Positions 15,117 through 22,250 of a DNA stretch of 26,598 nt are shown in pieces. The stretch is from Gemmatimonadales bacterium UBA7889 (GTDB lineage Bacteria > Gemmatimonadota > Gemmatimonadetes > Longimicrobiales > Gaopeijiaceae), in contig DLRL01000032.1 of the NCBI GenBank assembly GCA_002501085.1, positions 1 through 26,598 of the forward strand, read 5' to 3'. Position numbers and translations under genes: made by a program. The notes below the pieces were generated by a model. The model made no database searches, was not told where the DNA came from, and saw only the letters and a program-made list of their open reading frames with translations. Each line of letters opens with the position of its first letter. Position 1 is the stretch's first letter.

Positions 15117-17426
15117 ATGCGGTTCTTATCAGCCTTATTGGCACTTTTCATTTCGACTCCGCTTGTTGCTCAAGATGGTACACGAGAAATCACAGCGGAT
15201 GACTACAGACGAGCAGAGCGTTTCCTCTCGCAGAATACAAGTGCCTTGGTCTTTGGTGCATCGGTGAGCCCACAATGGCTTGAGGATGGCCGATTTTGGT
15301 ACAGATCGACGGGGCCAGGGGGCACGGAATTCATGATTGTTGACCCTTCAGATCTGACTCGCGAAAGCGCTTTTAATCACGAACGGATTGCCACCGTGCT
15401 CAATGCAGTGTCGGGAGGGGACTACGAGTCTTCAAGATTACCTCTGGGTGGCTTAACACTTGAGGGTGATGTGCTTACGGCGACCGTCGGACCACCTGGC
15501 CGCTTCTGGTGCAACCTGACGGAATATTCGTGTGAATCCGTTTCAGGCAGTGCTGGCCCTGCAGTTTCACGGCTAGAGGTGATTTCTCCAGATGCTCAAA
15601 ATGCAGCGTTTATTCGTGATCACAATCTTTGGGTTCGAGATCTTCGTACTGGAGATGAGTCGGCGTTAACCACCAATGGAGAAGAAGATTTCGGGTATGG
15701 TACGAACAACGCTGGGTGGACACGTAGCGACCGTCCAATCTTGAAGTGGTCTCCAGATTCAAGGAAGATCGCAACTTTTCGGCATAACGCGCGTGGTGTG
15801 GGAATGATGTATCTCGTGAATACACAGGTGGGGCATCCGCAGCTTGAAGCATGGCGGTATCCGCTCCCTGAAGACTCAGTGATTTTTCGGATCACCAGAG
15901 TGGTTCTGGATCTCGATCGTCCAGCAGGTGACCGAGTAGTCAGTCTAGCGATGCCTCCAGATCAGCATCGGTCTACCTGCAGTGACCATATCGCCTGTGG
16001 GGGCACCTTTGGAGATGTCGAGTGGAGCGCAGATAGCGAGCATATCGTATTCGTTTCGAGTACCCGCGACCACAAAAGTGCCACGGTCAGTATCGCCGAT
16101 GCGTCTACTGGTGCCGTGACCAAGCTTTTCGAAGAAGTAGAAGAGACATTTTACGAGTCGAACGGTTGGGATTTTTTGTCCTCATCAAATGAAATCTTAT
16201 GGTTCAGCCAAAGAGACGACTGGGGGCATCTCTACTTATACGATGCTGGAACTGGAGTTCTCAAGAGACAGGTCACCCAGGGAACCTGGAACGTTCAACG
16301 GATCCTGGATATCGACGAACCCGCTCGTACGATCACTTTTATTGGTAATGCGCGAGAGTCGGGAGACCCCTATTTCCAATACCTCTATCGGGTTGGACTC
16401 GATGGTGGCGCTGTAGAGTTACTGACACCGGACAGTGCGAATCACAGTGTATCGCTTTCTCCGGATGGAAAATACGTGGTCGATACGTACTCAACACCGG
16501 TTGTTCCGCCGGTTACGGTCCTTCGTGATAGAGAAGACGGACGTCGTATCCTGACTATTGAAGAAGCAGATATTTCCCATCTTCAGGAATCAGGATGGCA
16601 ACCACCGATGCCGTTCAGTGTCAAAGCGCGAGATGGAGAGACGGATCTCTATGGGTTGCTTTTTCGGCCGATGAATTTCGACTCGGATGGCTCATACCCG
16701 ATCGTTAATTACCTGTATCCTGGACCACAGAGCGGGAGTGTGGGGAGCAGGAGTTTCCGTGCATCGCATCGTGATCTGCAAGCGATCGCTGAACTCGGTT
16801 TTGTCGTAGTTGAGCTTGATGCCATGGGTACGCCTGGGCGCTCAAAGACATTTCACGAAGCCTATTACGGAAACATGGGAGACAACGGACTTCCCGATCA
16901 GATTGCTGGGATCCGTCAGCTAGCGGATCAGTATCCGTGGATGGATATCGACAAAGTTGGAATTTATGGACACTCCGGAGGCGGTTTTGCTGCGGCTGAT
17001 GCAATTATGCGTTATCCCGATTTCTATGATGTCGCCGTGTCACAGGCCGGGAACCATGACCAGCGAAACTACGAGGATGATTGGGGTGAAAAGTGGCAAG
17101 GACTCCTTGTCGAGTATCCTGATGGGACAACTAATTATGACAATCAGGCCAACCAGCTCTTAGCGGAAAATCTCAAGGGTAAGCTTCTAATCGCACACGG
17201 TACGTTAGACTCTAACGTACCCCCCTCGAACACGATGCTTGTCGTGAATGCTCTGATCGCGGCGAACAAGGATTTTGATTTAGTCTTAATGCCGAACCGA
17301 AGACATGGCTTCGGTAATGAACCATATATGATGCGAAGGCGTTGGGACTATTTCGTTCGGCATCTGCTTGGTACCGAACCTCCTGTTGGTTATCAGATCG
17401 GCGAGGTAACAAGGCCTATCGGCTAG
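15117..17426 (+). CDS. Secreted S9 family peptidase (dipeptidyl peptidase IV type)
   Basis: From the ATG at 15117 the product is 769 residues. AGAGG lies six bases upstream, and the first residues form a signal peptide (hydrophobic 4-16, ending LVAQ). Longer frames begin with a GTG at 15063 or an ATG at 15111 and add nothing plausible. Residues about 70-500 are the DPP-IV N-terminal beta-propeller (WSPDSRKIATF and similar blades). The C-terminal alpha/beta-hydrolase domain has GHSGGGF with Ser620, HGTLDSNVPP with Asp698 and RRHGF with His730. The triad spacing (78 and 32) equals that of human DPP-IV (S630/D708/H740). It should remove dipeptides, often Xaa-Pro, from peptide N-termini in the periplasm or outside. 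It is divergent from the operon, and no functional link is evident. Confidence 0.95.
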   Translation: MRFLSALLALFISTPLVAQDGTREITADDYRRAERFLSQNTSALVFGASVSPQWLEDGRFWYRSTGPGGTEFMIVDPSDLTRESAFNHERIATVLNAVSGGDYESSRLPLGGLTLEGDVLTATVGPPGRFWCNLTEYSCESVSGSAGPAVSRLEVISPDAQNAAFIRDHNLWVRDLRTGDESALTTNGEEDFGYGTNNAGWTRSDRPILKWSPDSRKIATFRHNARGVGMMYLVNTQVGHPQLEAWRYPLPEDSVIFRITRVVLDLDRPAGDRVVSLAMPPDQHRSTCSDHIACGGTFGDVEWSADSEHIVFVSSTRDHKSATVSIADASTGAVTKLFEEVEETFYESNGWDFLSSSNEILWFSQRDDWGHLYLYDAGTGVLKRQVTQGTWNVQRILDIDEPARTITFIGNARESGDPYFQYLYRVGLDGGAVELLTPDSANHSVSLSPDGKYVVDTYSTPVVPPVTVLRDREDGRRILTIEEADISHLQESGWQPPMPFSVKARDGETDLYGLLFRPMNFDSDGSYPIVNYLYPGPQSGSVGSRSFRASHRDLQAIAELGFVVVELDAMGTPGRSKTFHEAYYGNMGDNGLPDQIAGIRQLADQYPWMDIDKVGIYGHSGGGFAAADAIMRYPDFYDVAVSQAGNHDQRNYEDDWGEKWQGLLVEYPDGTTNYDNQANQLLAENLKGKLLIAHGTLDSNVPPSNTMLVVNALIAANKDFDLVLMPNRRHGFGNEPYMMRRRWDYFVRHLLGTEPPVGYQIGEVTRPIG

Positions 17427-17457
17427 GGTCCGCAGTGTTCATGAATTGGGATGTTGA

Positions 17458-17931
17458 CTATGCCTCATCCGAGACTGTCAGGCTCTCCATGACGATATCT
17501 TCAAGCGGCCTGTCCCCGGGGTTGGTCGAGACTTGGCCAATCTCCATTACGACATCCAGTCCCGAGGTGACCTTACCGAAGATCGCGTGTTTGCCATCCA
17601 GCCATGGTGTAGCAGCCAATGTAACGAAGAACTGCGAGCCACCCGTGTTTGGCCCCGCATTAGCCATCGAAAAGATGCCCTCCGATGTGTGACTCAGCCC
17701 AGGTGCAAACTCATCTTCAATCGTATAGCCCGGACCTCCCGTTCCGGTTCCTGTCGGATCGCCCCCTTGGATCATGAATCCGTCGATCACCCGATGAAAG
17801 ATGATTCCGTTGTAGTAGCCATCACGAACCAGCTTAATGAAGTTGCCTGCGGTTTTGGGGGCAACGTCCTCAAACATTTCAGCGGAGAAAGTGCCTAGTG
17901 TGGTCACGAATGTGATTGTTGGATTGGCCAT
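17458..17931 (-). CDS. Cyclophilin-type peptidyl-prolyl cis-trans isomerase
   Basis: This 157-residue single-domain cyclophilin has no signal peptide, so it is probably cytoplasmic. It catalyses cis-trans isomerisation of Xaa-Pro bonds. The active-site set is complete: FHRVIDGFMIQGGD supplies R47, F52, M53 and Q55, followed by MANAGPNTGGSQFF (Q100, F102) and PWLDGKHAIFG (W110, L111, H115). These align with R55, F60, M61, Q63, F113, W121, L122 and H126 of human cyclophilin A. The gene converges on the S9 peptidase with a 31-base gap and diverges from the hydrolase gene at 18074. Confidence 0.96.
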   Translation of the reverse strand: MANPTITFVTTLGTFSAEMFEDVAPKTAGNFIKLVRDGYYNGIIFHRVIDGFMIQGGDPTGTGTGGPGYTIEDEFAPGLSHTSEGIFSMANAGPNTGGSQFFVTLAATPWLDGKHAIFGKVTSGLDVVMEIGQVSTNPGDRPLEDIVMESLTVSDEA

Positions 17932-18073
17932 GTCGTCTCTGAGGTTAGAATGGTGCTTACGGTAACTGCATGGCTTCTGACCTGGAAGTGAGTCCTCTGT
18001 TCATTTACTACTCGCGGCTAAGTGGTGGGGTGGGTGATTGCCAGCCGTCGGGATATATCAGTACAGTGAGCCT

Positions 18074-20032
18074 ATGAGCATAACGATTAGAAACGTAGTC
18101 GCCTCACATACTGTGATGGCGATAACGGTCATGGCGACAGCGTGTATGCCACCCCTAAAGCTTACGCCGAGTGACGCCGCAAGAGTGCTCTCCACCCAGA
18201 CCCTACAAGCACCAGATCCTGGGCTTAAGGGGCCATATGATGTTTTGACACTCTATTATGGAAGTGGGGCAGACAAGAATCGACTTGAGTATAGGGATTC
18301 GGTTTCCCTCATCACCGACGTGGTGGATGCGTCAAAGCTTGTAAATCTGGGTAGTACGGCGGGTAGTCGGAATCGTTACTGGGGGTTCAGTCCCAAAGAG
18401 ATGCCCCTCAACGCTCGGGTTTGGTATCCCGATGGAGATGGACCATTCCCTCTGGTCCTAGTCGTTCATGGAAACCATAACATGAAGGACTTCTCAGACC
18501 CCGGATACGATTACCTGGGCGAACTCCTAGCGACCAGAGGATACATTCTGGCTAGTGTCGATGAGAACTTCATCAATGGTGGTATCCGAGGAGAAAATGA
18601 TGCTCGTGGCTGGTTCTTACTCAAACATCTAGAGGTTTTTGAAGGTTTCAATCAGGAAGTGGGTAACCCCTTCGAGGGCAAGGTCGATATGGATAATATT
18701 GCTCTTATCGGCCACTCACGAGGTGGAGAAGCTGTGGCCAACGCAGCAGCCTTCAATCGGCTTTCTTACTATCCAGACGATGCTTCACTCGAGTTCAGTT
18801 TCGACTATGGAATCAAGGGGATCATCTCCGTCGCACCGGTCGACGGGCAGTATCTACCTACAGGTCGTAAGGTTGTAGTTGAGGATGTAAGCTACCTGAC
18901 TTTCCATGGTTCTCATGATGGTGATGTCACCAGTTTTCATGGTTTAAGGATCTACGACCGCCTGAAGTTCAATGAATCAGATCTCTTCAATTTCAAATCC
19001 GCAATCTACGTTTACCGTGCAAACCATGGGCAGTGGAACACGGTTTGGGGCTCTCATGATGGTGGTCCACGGAGCGGACGCTCACTCGACCTTCGTGGAT
19101 TGATTGACGGGGAAGATCAAAGGCGGTTTTCAGAAATCTATGTCTCGGCGTTTCTTGAGGTCGTGTTGAAAGGTGACAAGCAGTACCTACCGATTTTTCG
19201 CGATCATCGGGTGATAGGTGGCTGGCTGCCCTCGACGATGTACATCACTCGGTTTGAAACTAGCGGCTTTCGGCCACTCGCTACGTTCGAAGAAGACATC
19301 GATATTACAGTTGGCACGGAGGCAGGAGTTTTGCTGAAAGGAGACTCCTTAGAAACTTGGAAAGAGGAGTTGCTTGCGCTCCGTTCCAGTAACCGCAGTA
19401 GTACATCGGCGAGTCAGGAAAATCAGGCGGTTACTATTGGTTGGAATAACCGTATCTCAGGGTCTGACACTACCCGTCACGGCCCTCCTGCCAAGTACTC
19501 TCTGGAACTGCCGGGAGGGTTGTCTGAACGTTGGCAGCTTAGTGAGGGTCATACACTCGATTTCATGTTAGGGCCCACAAACTCCGTACCAAGACCGCGG
19601 GGCGATCCAGACTCAGCGTCATCGGATCAAGAGTCTGACGGCCATGAAGAAGAGGCTCGTGGCAGTAGCACAGGCGATGAAGCGGAGTCGGAGGTAGATC
19701 TCAGTGTAGAATTAGAGGATGCTATGGGTAGGGTTGCCAGGGTCACTCTCAGCGACTACGGCCCGATCCGTCGTCCTTTAGACACATGGATACTACGTAG
19801 AGTTGATCAAGAGCGCGCGCGCTTTGCTGATCACTGGGAACTCATACTTCAGACTTACTCTATCCCCCTCGGAGATTTCAAAGCTGAAAATCAGGGATTA
19901 GATCTTGGGCAGCTCATGGAGATCCGATTCGTTTTTGACCGTGTCCATGCGGGAGAGGTCTCTATTGATCAGATAGGCTTCTCTGATCTTGATTCCGCGT
20001 TCCTTGGGGCTCGAGTTGAAAGAAACTATTGA
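18074..20032 (+). CDS. Alpha/beta-hydrolase probable lipoprotein with C-terminal beta domain
   Basis: From the ATG at 18074 the product is 652 residues. An upstream TTG at 18038 would add 12 residues ahead of the signal peptide and is less likely. The N-terminus ends in VMATAC, a good lipobox. The hydrolase core has the strand LVLVVHGNH and the nucleophile elbow GHSRGGE (Ser215). Possible acid and base residues lie in FHGSHDGD and YRANHGQW. After residue 420 comes a beta domain interrupted by a Ser/Asp/Glu-rich linker (about 511-545) and ending in a galactose-binding-like strand pattern. It is probably a secreted or surface esterase or related hydrolase. The substrate is unknown. It converges on the PorV-like gene with an 8-base gap. 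Confidence 0.85.
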   Translation: MSITIRNVVASHTVMAITVMATACMPPLKLTPSDAARVLSTQTLQAPDPGLKGPYDVLTLYYGSGADKNRLEYRDSVSLITDVVDASKLVNLGSTAGSRNRYWGFSPKEMPLNARVWYPDGDGPFPLVLVVHGNHNMKDFSDPGYDYLGELLATRGYILASVDENFINGGIRGENDARGWFLLKHLEVFEGFNQEVGNPFEGKVDMDNIALIGHSRGGEAVANAAAFNRLSYYPDDASLEFSFDYGIKGIISVAPVDGQYLPTGRKVVVEDVSYLTFHGSHDGDVTSFHGLRIYDRLKFNESDLFNFKSAIYVYRANHGQWNTVWGSHDGGPRSGRSLDLRGLIDGEDQRRFSEIYVSAFLEVVLKGDKQYLPIFRDHRVIGGWLPSTMYITRFETSGFRPLATFEEDIDITVGTEAGVLLKGDSLETWKEELLALRSSNRSSTSASQENQAVTIGWNNRISGSDTTRHGPPAKYSLELPGGLSERWQLSEGHTLDFMLGPTNSVPRPRGDPDSASSDQESDGHEEEARGSSTGDEAESEVDLSVELEDAMGRVARVTLSDYGPIRRPLDTWILRRVDQERARFADHWELILQTYSIPLGDFKAENQGLDLGQLMEIRFVFDRVHAGEVSIDQIGFSDLDSAFLGARVERNY

Positions 20033-20040
20033 GCTAGTAT

Positions 20041-21009
20041 CTATCGCCAACTCACGCCAAACCGGTGTGTTCGAAGCTCGCTTTGCTCTATGCCTTGGAA
20101 GGACCACTCAAGCACAAGGTTGTCACCCCAGTACGCAAAGCCGAAGGTGAACGGGCTGGCATCTTCGTAATACGGGGTTCGTTGCACGCCAGCTCTCGCG
20201 ACAAATGTTCTTCCGCGTATTGGCCAGTAACTGATCTCAAGTCCAGCAGCCGGGATTGTCGAAGAATCCTTTTTGAATGTCCTGACTTGGGTTATGGCTG
20301 CGGTGATACCATAGTCGAAAATGCCGAACTGCATTCCCGATGAGCTGACGCCGAGAGTGATTCGGTCGGCACCGTGATAATCTCCTAGGTATTCTCCTGC
20401 AAACAGTCTGTCCCCGTTGTTTTGATATGAAAGACTTGTGGTGAAACGCCCAAAATTTTTTGAAATCCCGGCGTCAAACCACACCGCACCATCGCGCGCC
20501 CGAGCACCACTATCGACAAACTTGTTAAGTGCTACACGCTCTTCGATCAGTTTAATCGCTAAGCCTAAGTTGATTCCCTTGATTTCACGTGCATAGCCGA
20601 CGGTAGCTACTCGTTCCGAAACTGGGAGTGCGCCAGCATCAAAGAGGTGGGCCTGCCCGCTGGGTGCGGTATATCCGCCTGGGCCAGGTGCTCCATATTG
20701 GAGTACATGAAGGCCGATACCGATGCCCCCCCCGAACCACTGCCTTGCTGCTACCGCAGTTGATGCCCAGCTCGCTGTTCCCCATTGCTGTATATCTAGG
20801 CCGAAGCTCTGAACTCCCACTAGGAGAGCTGGGTTGTAGAACAGAACGTCAGCTTGAGGAGAGTTCGTCATGTATGCTCCACCAAGAGCCATGGCTTGTG
20901 TTGAAGCCGGCAGTTCCAGAACACGTGGTAGCGTGTGGTAAGTTTGTGCAGACAGTTTTGCGGAGCAGATGACCGCGAGAGCACTGACAAGTACCGCTAT
21001 CCGAATCAT
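20041..21009 (-). CDS. PorV/PorQ-like outer-membrane barrel protein
   Basis: The product is 322 residues from the ATG at 21009, which is preferred over a TTG two codons upstream. A signal peptide (hydrophobic to about residue 18, then KLSAQ) precedes the PorV/PorQ N-terminal block LELPASTQAMALGGAY and VLFYNPALL. The rest is alternating amphipathic strands rich in Gly and aromatic residues, ending in HRFGVSWR, typical of an outer-membrane beta-barrel. PorV and PorQ belong to type IX secretion in Bacteroidetes, but related barrels are widespread and no other secretion genes are nearby. A general outer-membrane role is all that can be said. Confidence 0.85.
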   Translation of the reverse strand: MIRIAVLVSALAVICSAKLSAQTYHTLPRVLELPASTQAMALGGAYMTNSPQADVLFYNPALLVGVQSFGLDIQQWGTASWASTAVAARQWFGGGIGIGLHVLQYGAPGPGGYTAPSGQAHLFDAGALPVSERVATVGYAREIKGINLGLAIKLIEERVALNKFVDSGARARDGAVWFDAGISKNFGRFTTSLSYQNNGDRLFAGEYLGDYHGADRITLGVSSSGMQFGIFDYGITAAITQVRTFKKDSSTIPAAGLEISYWPIRGRTFVARAGVQRTPYYEDASPFTFGFAYWGDNLVLEWSFQGIEQSELRTHRFGVSWR

Positions 21010-21187
21010 GATCAACCAGTTCGGGTTGTGAAAACGATCCTGGAAGCTCTAACCCGATAGGGAATACCGGCAATAGTCTCGACACCTAAGAGCGAATGGT
21101 GTCTGGTGAATGTCAGGAAGATTTTGATACTACTTCAGGTTGGAATTTCCGGAGATTGTTAGGTGAGCGTGCAAGAGCGTCTTGCTC

Positions 21188-21403
21188 TTAATCACTTGGG
21201 CCATGGTCGATGATCAGTGTCCGGTGACAAGACGAACAGGTAAGTAGGACCCGATCCCGCACGTAGGAAACATCGGAGCGCGGTGGTATATGGAGGTGGT
21301 CCAAGAGAATATCGCAGTCCGGACATCTTAGCGTTATCTGCTTGCCAAAGGCGTTTACCAGATCCTGTCTCTGTTGGGCTGTATACCCTTTTGATGTGGC
21401 CAT
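21188..21403 (-). CDS. Small zinc-ribbon protein
   Basis: This 71-residue protein has two CxxC knuckles, LRCPDC (C27, C30) and LTCSSC (C56, C59), 25 residues apart. That is a standard spacing for one zinc ribbon. The sequence before it (GYTAQQRQDLVNAFGKQITL) is helical. No family name is recognised. Small ribbons of this type bind nucleic acid or proteins. The ribosome-binding site is weak (AAGAA). A 9-bp inverted repeat lies just upstream of the start. The conserved-looking Cys pairs and the absence of a competing frame make it a credible gene. Confidence 0.75.
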   Translation of the reverse strand: MATSKGYTAQQRQDLVNAFGKQITLRCPDCDILLDHLHIPPRSDVSYVRDRVLLTCSSCHRTLIIDHGPSD

Positions 21404-21420
21404 TTTCTTAGGTCGGCAAA

Positions 21421-21451
21421 TAGGGGATACGTAAGTTTTGCTTATCCCCTA
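21421..21451. promoter_or_regulatory. 9-bp inverted repeat upstream of the zinc-ribbon gene
   Basis: TAGGGGATA (21421-21429) and TATCCCCTA (21443-21451) are perfect inverted arms around a 13-base loop, 18 bases upstream of the zinc-ribbon ATG. It is either an operator or a 5'-leader hairpin. No T-run follows, so termination is unlikely. Confidence 0.45.
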
Positions 21452-21523
21452 AAGATATGACGTAGTCGTGTCCATGCCGAATCTCTTTAGCAACTCTATA
21501 TACAGTAGGTTAAATTACACACA

Positions 21524-21542
21524 GTACTATCACTCGTAGTAC
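21524..21542. repeat. Short inverted repeat
   Basis: GTACTA (21524-21529) and TAGTAC (21537-21542) are perfect 6-base arms around a 7-base spacer, in the non-coding stretch between the zinc-ribbon and HU genes. It is a possible protein-binding site. Its length alone is not strong evidence. Confidence 0.3.
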
Positions 21543-21616
21543 ATGCTAATTTAGACTCCAGACTGATATCTACGTGACACTAGTTTGCCTGATCCGGTTA
21601 AATACCAAGATCAAAC

Positions 21617-21659
21617 CAGCCAAGAAGCCAGGAATCATGCGGTCTTCAGGCTGTTTTTT
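21617..21659 (+). terminator. Terminator-like hairpin with six Ts, upstream of the HU promoter
   Basis: CAGCC/GGCTG (5 bp) stacked on GAAG/CTTC (4 bp) across a small internal loop is followed directly by TTTTTT at 21654-21659 on the plus strand. The 16-base apical loop makes it a moderate terminator. No plus-strand protein gene lies upstream within 1.5 kb, so it may end an unannotated RNA or insulate the HU promoter. Confidence 0.4.
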
Positions 21660-21662
21660 ACC

Positions 21663-21691
21663 TTGACGCTCTCACGAGTGTGCCTTACAGT
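21663..21691 (+). promoter_or_regulatory. Sigma-70-type promoter of the HU gene
   Basis: TTGACG (21663-21668) and TACAGT (21686-21691) are separated by exactly 17 bases. The first matches the -35 consensus at five of six positions and the second matches the -10 at four of six. Transcription would start near 21698, giving a leader of about 140-145 nt before the HU start codon. Confidence 0.65.
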
Positions 21692-21702
21692 TATCTAACT
21701 GT
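21687..21702. promoter_or_regulatory. Perfect palindrome over the HU -10 box (candidate operator)
   Basis: ACAGTTA-TC-TAACTGT is a perfect inverted repeat of 7-base arms with a 2-base centre. It covers five bases of the -10 hexamer and the predicted start of transcription, the expected place for a repressor site. The binding protein is unknown, and HU self-regulation is possible. Confidence 0.5.
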
Positions 21703-21721
21703 GACCGGCAAGGCTCGGAAA

Positions 21722-21807
21722 CACTCGATTTCATGCGGCTTTTCGAGTGATCCAAAGCTCGATGGGAGAGAGTTCTCCAGGCCTGCAAGAACGGCGGCTT
21801 CGGCCGC
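21722..21807 (+). promoter_or_regulatory. Structured 5' leader of the HU mRNA (three hairpins)
   Basis: Three perfect hairpins lie in the leader. CACTCGA/TCGAGTG at 21722-21728 and 21743-21749 has a 14-base loop. GGAGA/TCTCC at 21765-21778 has a 4-base loop. GCGGC-TTCG-GCCGC at 21794-21807 is a 5-bp stem capped by the very stable cUUCGg tetraloop. The TCGAG strand of the first can also pair with CTCGA at 21758-21762, giving a mutually exclusive alternative. An AGGAG follows at 21831-21835. Post-transcriptional control is inferred. Confidence 0.45.
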
Positions 21808-21842
21808 GATAACTTACCCATCTAAGTGACAGGAGCAACCAG

Positions 21843-22133
21843 ATGAACAAGTCCGACTTAGTGGACGCCCTCGCGAGTGCAACCGGCATGACCAAGGCTG
21901 ATGCATCGCGTTGCGTGGACGCACTCTTTGGCCCAAGTGGCGGGATCATCTCCTCTGCGCTCAAAGGAGACCGCAAGGTCCAAATCACCGGCTTTGGTAC
22001 GTTTGAAGCCAAACATCGTAAGGCCCGGATGGGCCGGAACCCTCGGACTGGCCAGCAGATTTATATCGCGGCTACCAAGACGCCGGGATTCCGGGCAGGG
22101 AAGGGCTTGAAGGACGCAGTCAAAGGAGGGTAA
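21843..22133 (+). CDS. HU-family histone-like DNA-binding protein
   Basis: This 96-residue protein has the family layout: an N-terminal helical dimerisation part (MNKSDLVDALASATGMTKAD), the strand ITGFGTFE, and the DNA-binding arm containing RKARMGRNPRTGQQI with the conserved R-x-x-R-N-P-x-T-G and the intercalating Pro. The C-terminus is PGFRAGKGLKDAV. HU dimers bend and compact DNA and affect replication, repair and transcription. AGGAG lies seven bases before the ATG. The gene has its own promoter and terminator, so it is monocistronic. The insertion GPSGG in the second helix region makes it slightly longer than the usual 90 residues. Confidence 0.95.
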   Translation: MNKSDLVDALASATGMTKADASRCVDALFGPSGGIISSALKGDRKVQITGFGTFEAKHRKARMGRNPRTGQQIYIAATKTPGFRAGKGLKDAVKGG

Positions 22134-22198
22134 GCCCCCGAAGTTTACGTCCTGGGTATCTGATCGGAGCGGTAGCGGTCAGGTGTGACCCGCGAAAT

Positions 22199-22235
22199 AA
22201 GAGGCCGTGTCACTTTCGAGGTGACACGGCCTCTT
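22199..22235. terminator. Strong bidirectional terminator
   Basis: A perfect 15-bp stem (22199-22213 with 22221-22235, core GAGGCCGTGTCAC) closes a 7-base loop. It lies between the HU stop (22133) and the convergent DEAD-box stop (22251). The AA and TT ends of the stem plus the nearby T-rich CGTATTT on the plus strand suit Rho-independent termination in both directions. Confidence 0.85.
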
Positions 22236-22250
22236 CGTATTTCACCTCAG

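Larger units (their letters stand above)
21404..21662. other. Non-coding region rich in inverted repeats
   Basis: No credible reading frame is present between the zinc-ribbon start and the HU promoter. The stretch is AT-richer than its neighbours and holds two clear inverted repeats (21421-21451 and 21524-21542) and a hairpin followed by six Ts (21617-21659). It may contain regulatory sites for the zinc-ribbon gene or a small plus-strand RNA. No known RNA family is recognised. Confidence 0.5.

Noticed and set aside
20041..21009. Evidence for a type IX secretion system from the PorV/PorQ-like gene
   Set aside because: No other type IX gene and no C-terminal sorting domain was seen in the window, and PorV/PorQ-like barrels occur without that system.
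21171..21189. A hairpin at the end of the zinc-ribbon gene as terminator (AAGAGC/GCTCTT or GCAAGA/TCTTGC)
   Set aside because: The stems are 6 bp, mutually exclusive and overlap the stop codon. No T-run follows on the minus strand.
22177..22190. A hairpin GGTCA-GGTG-TGACC after the HU gene
   Set aside because: It is a five-bp stem without a T-run. The strong 15-bp terminator a few bases downstream already explains transcript ending.
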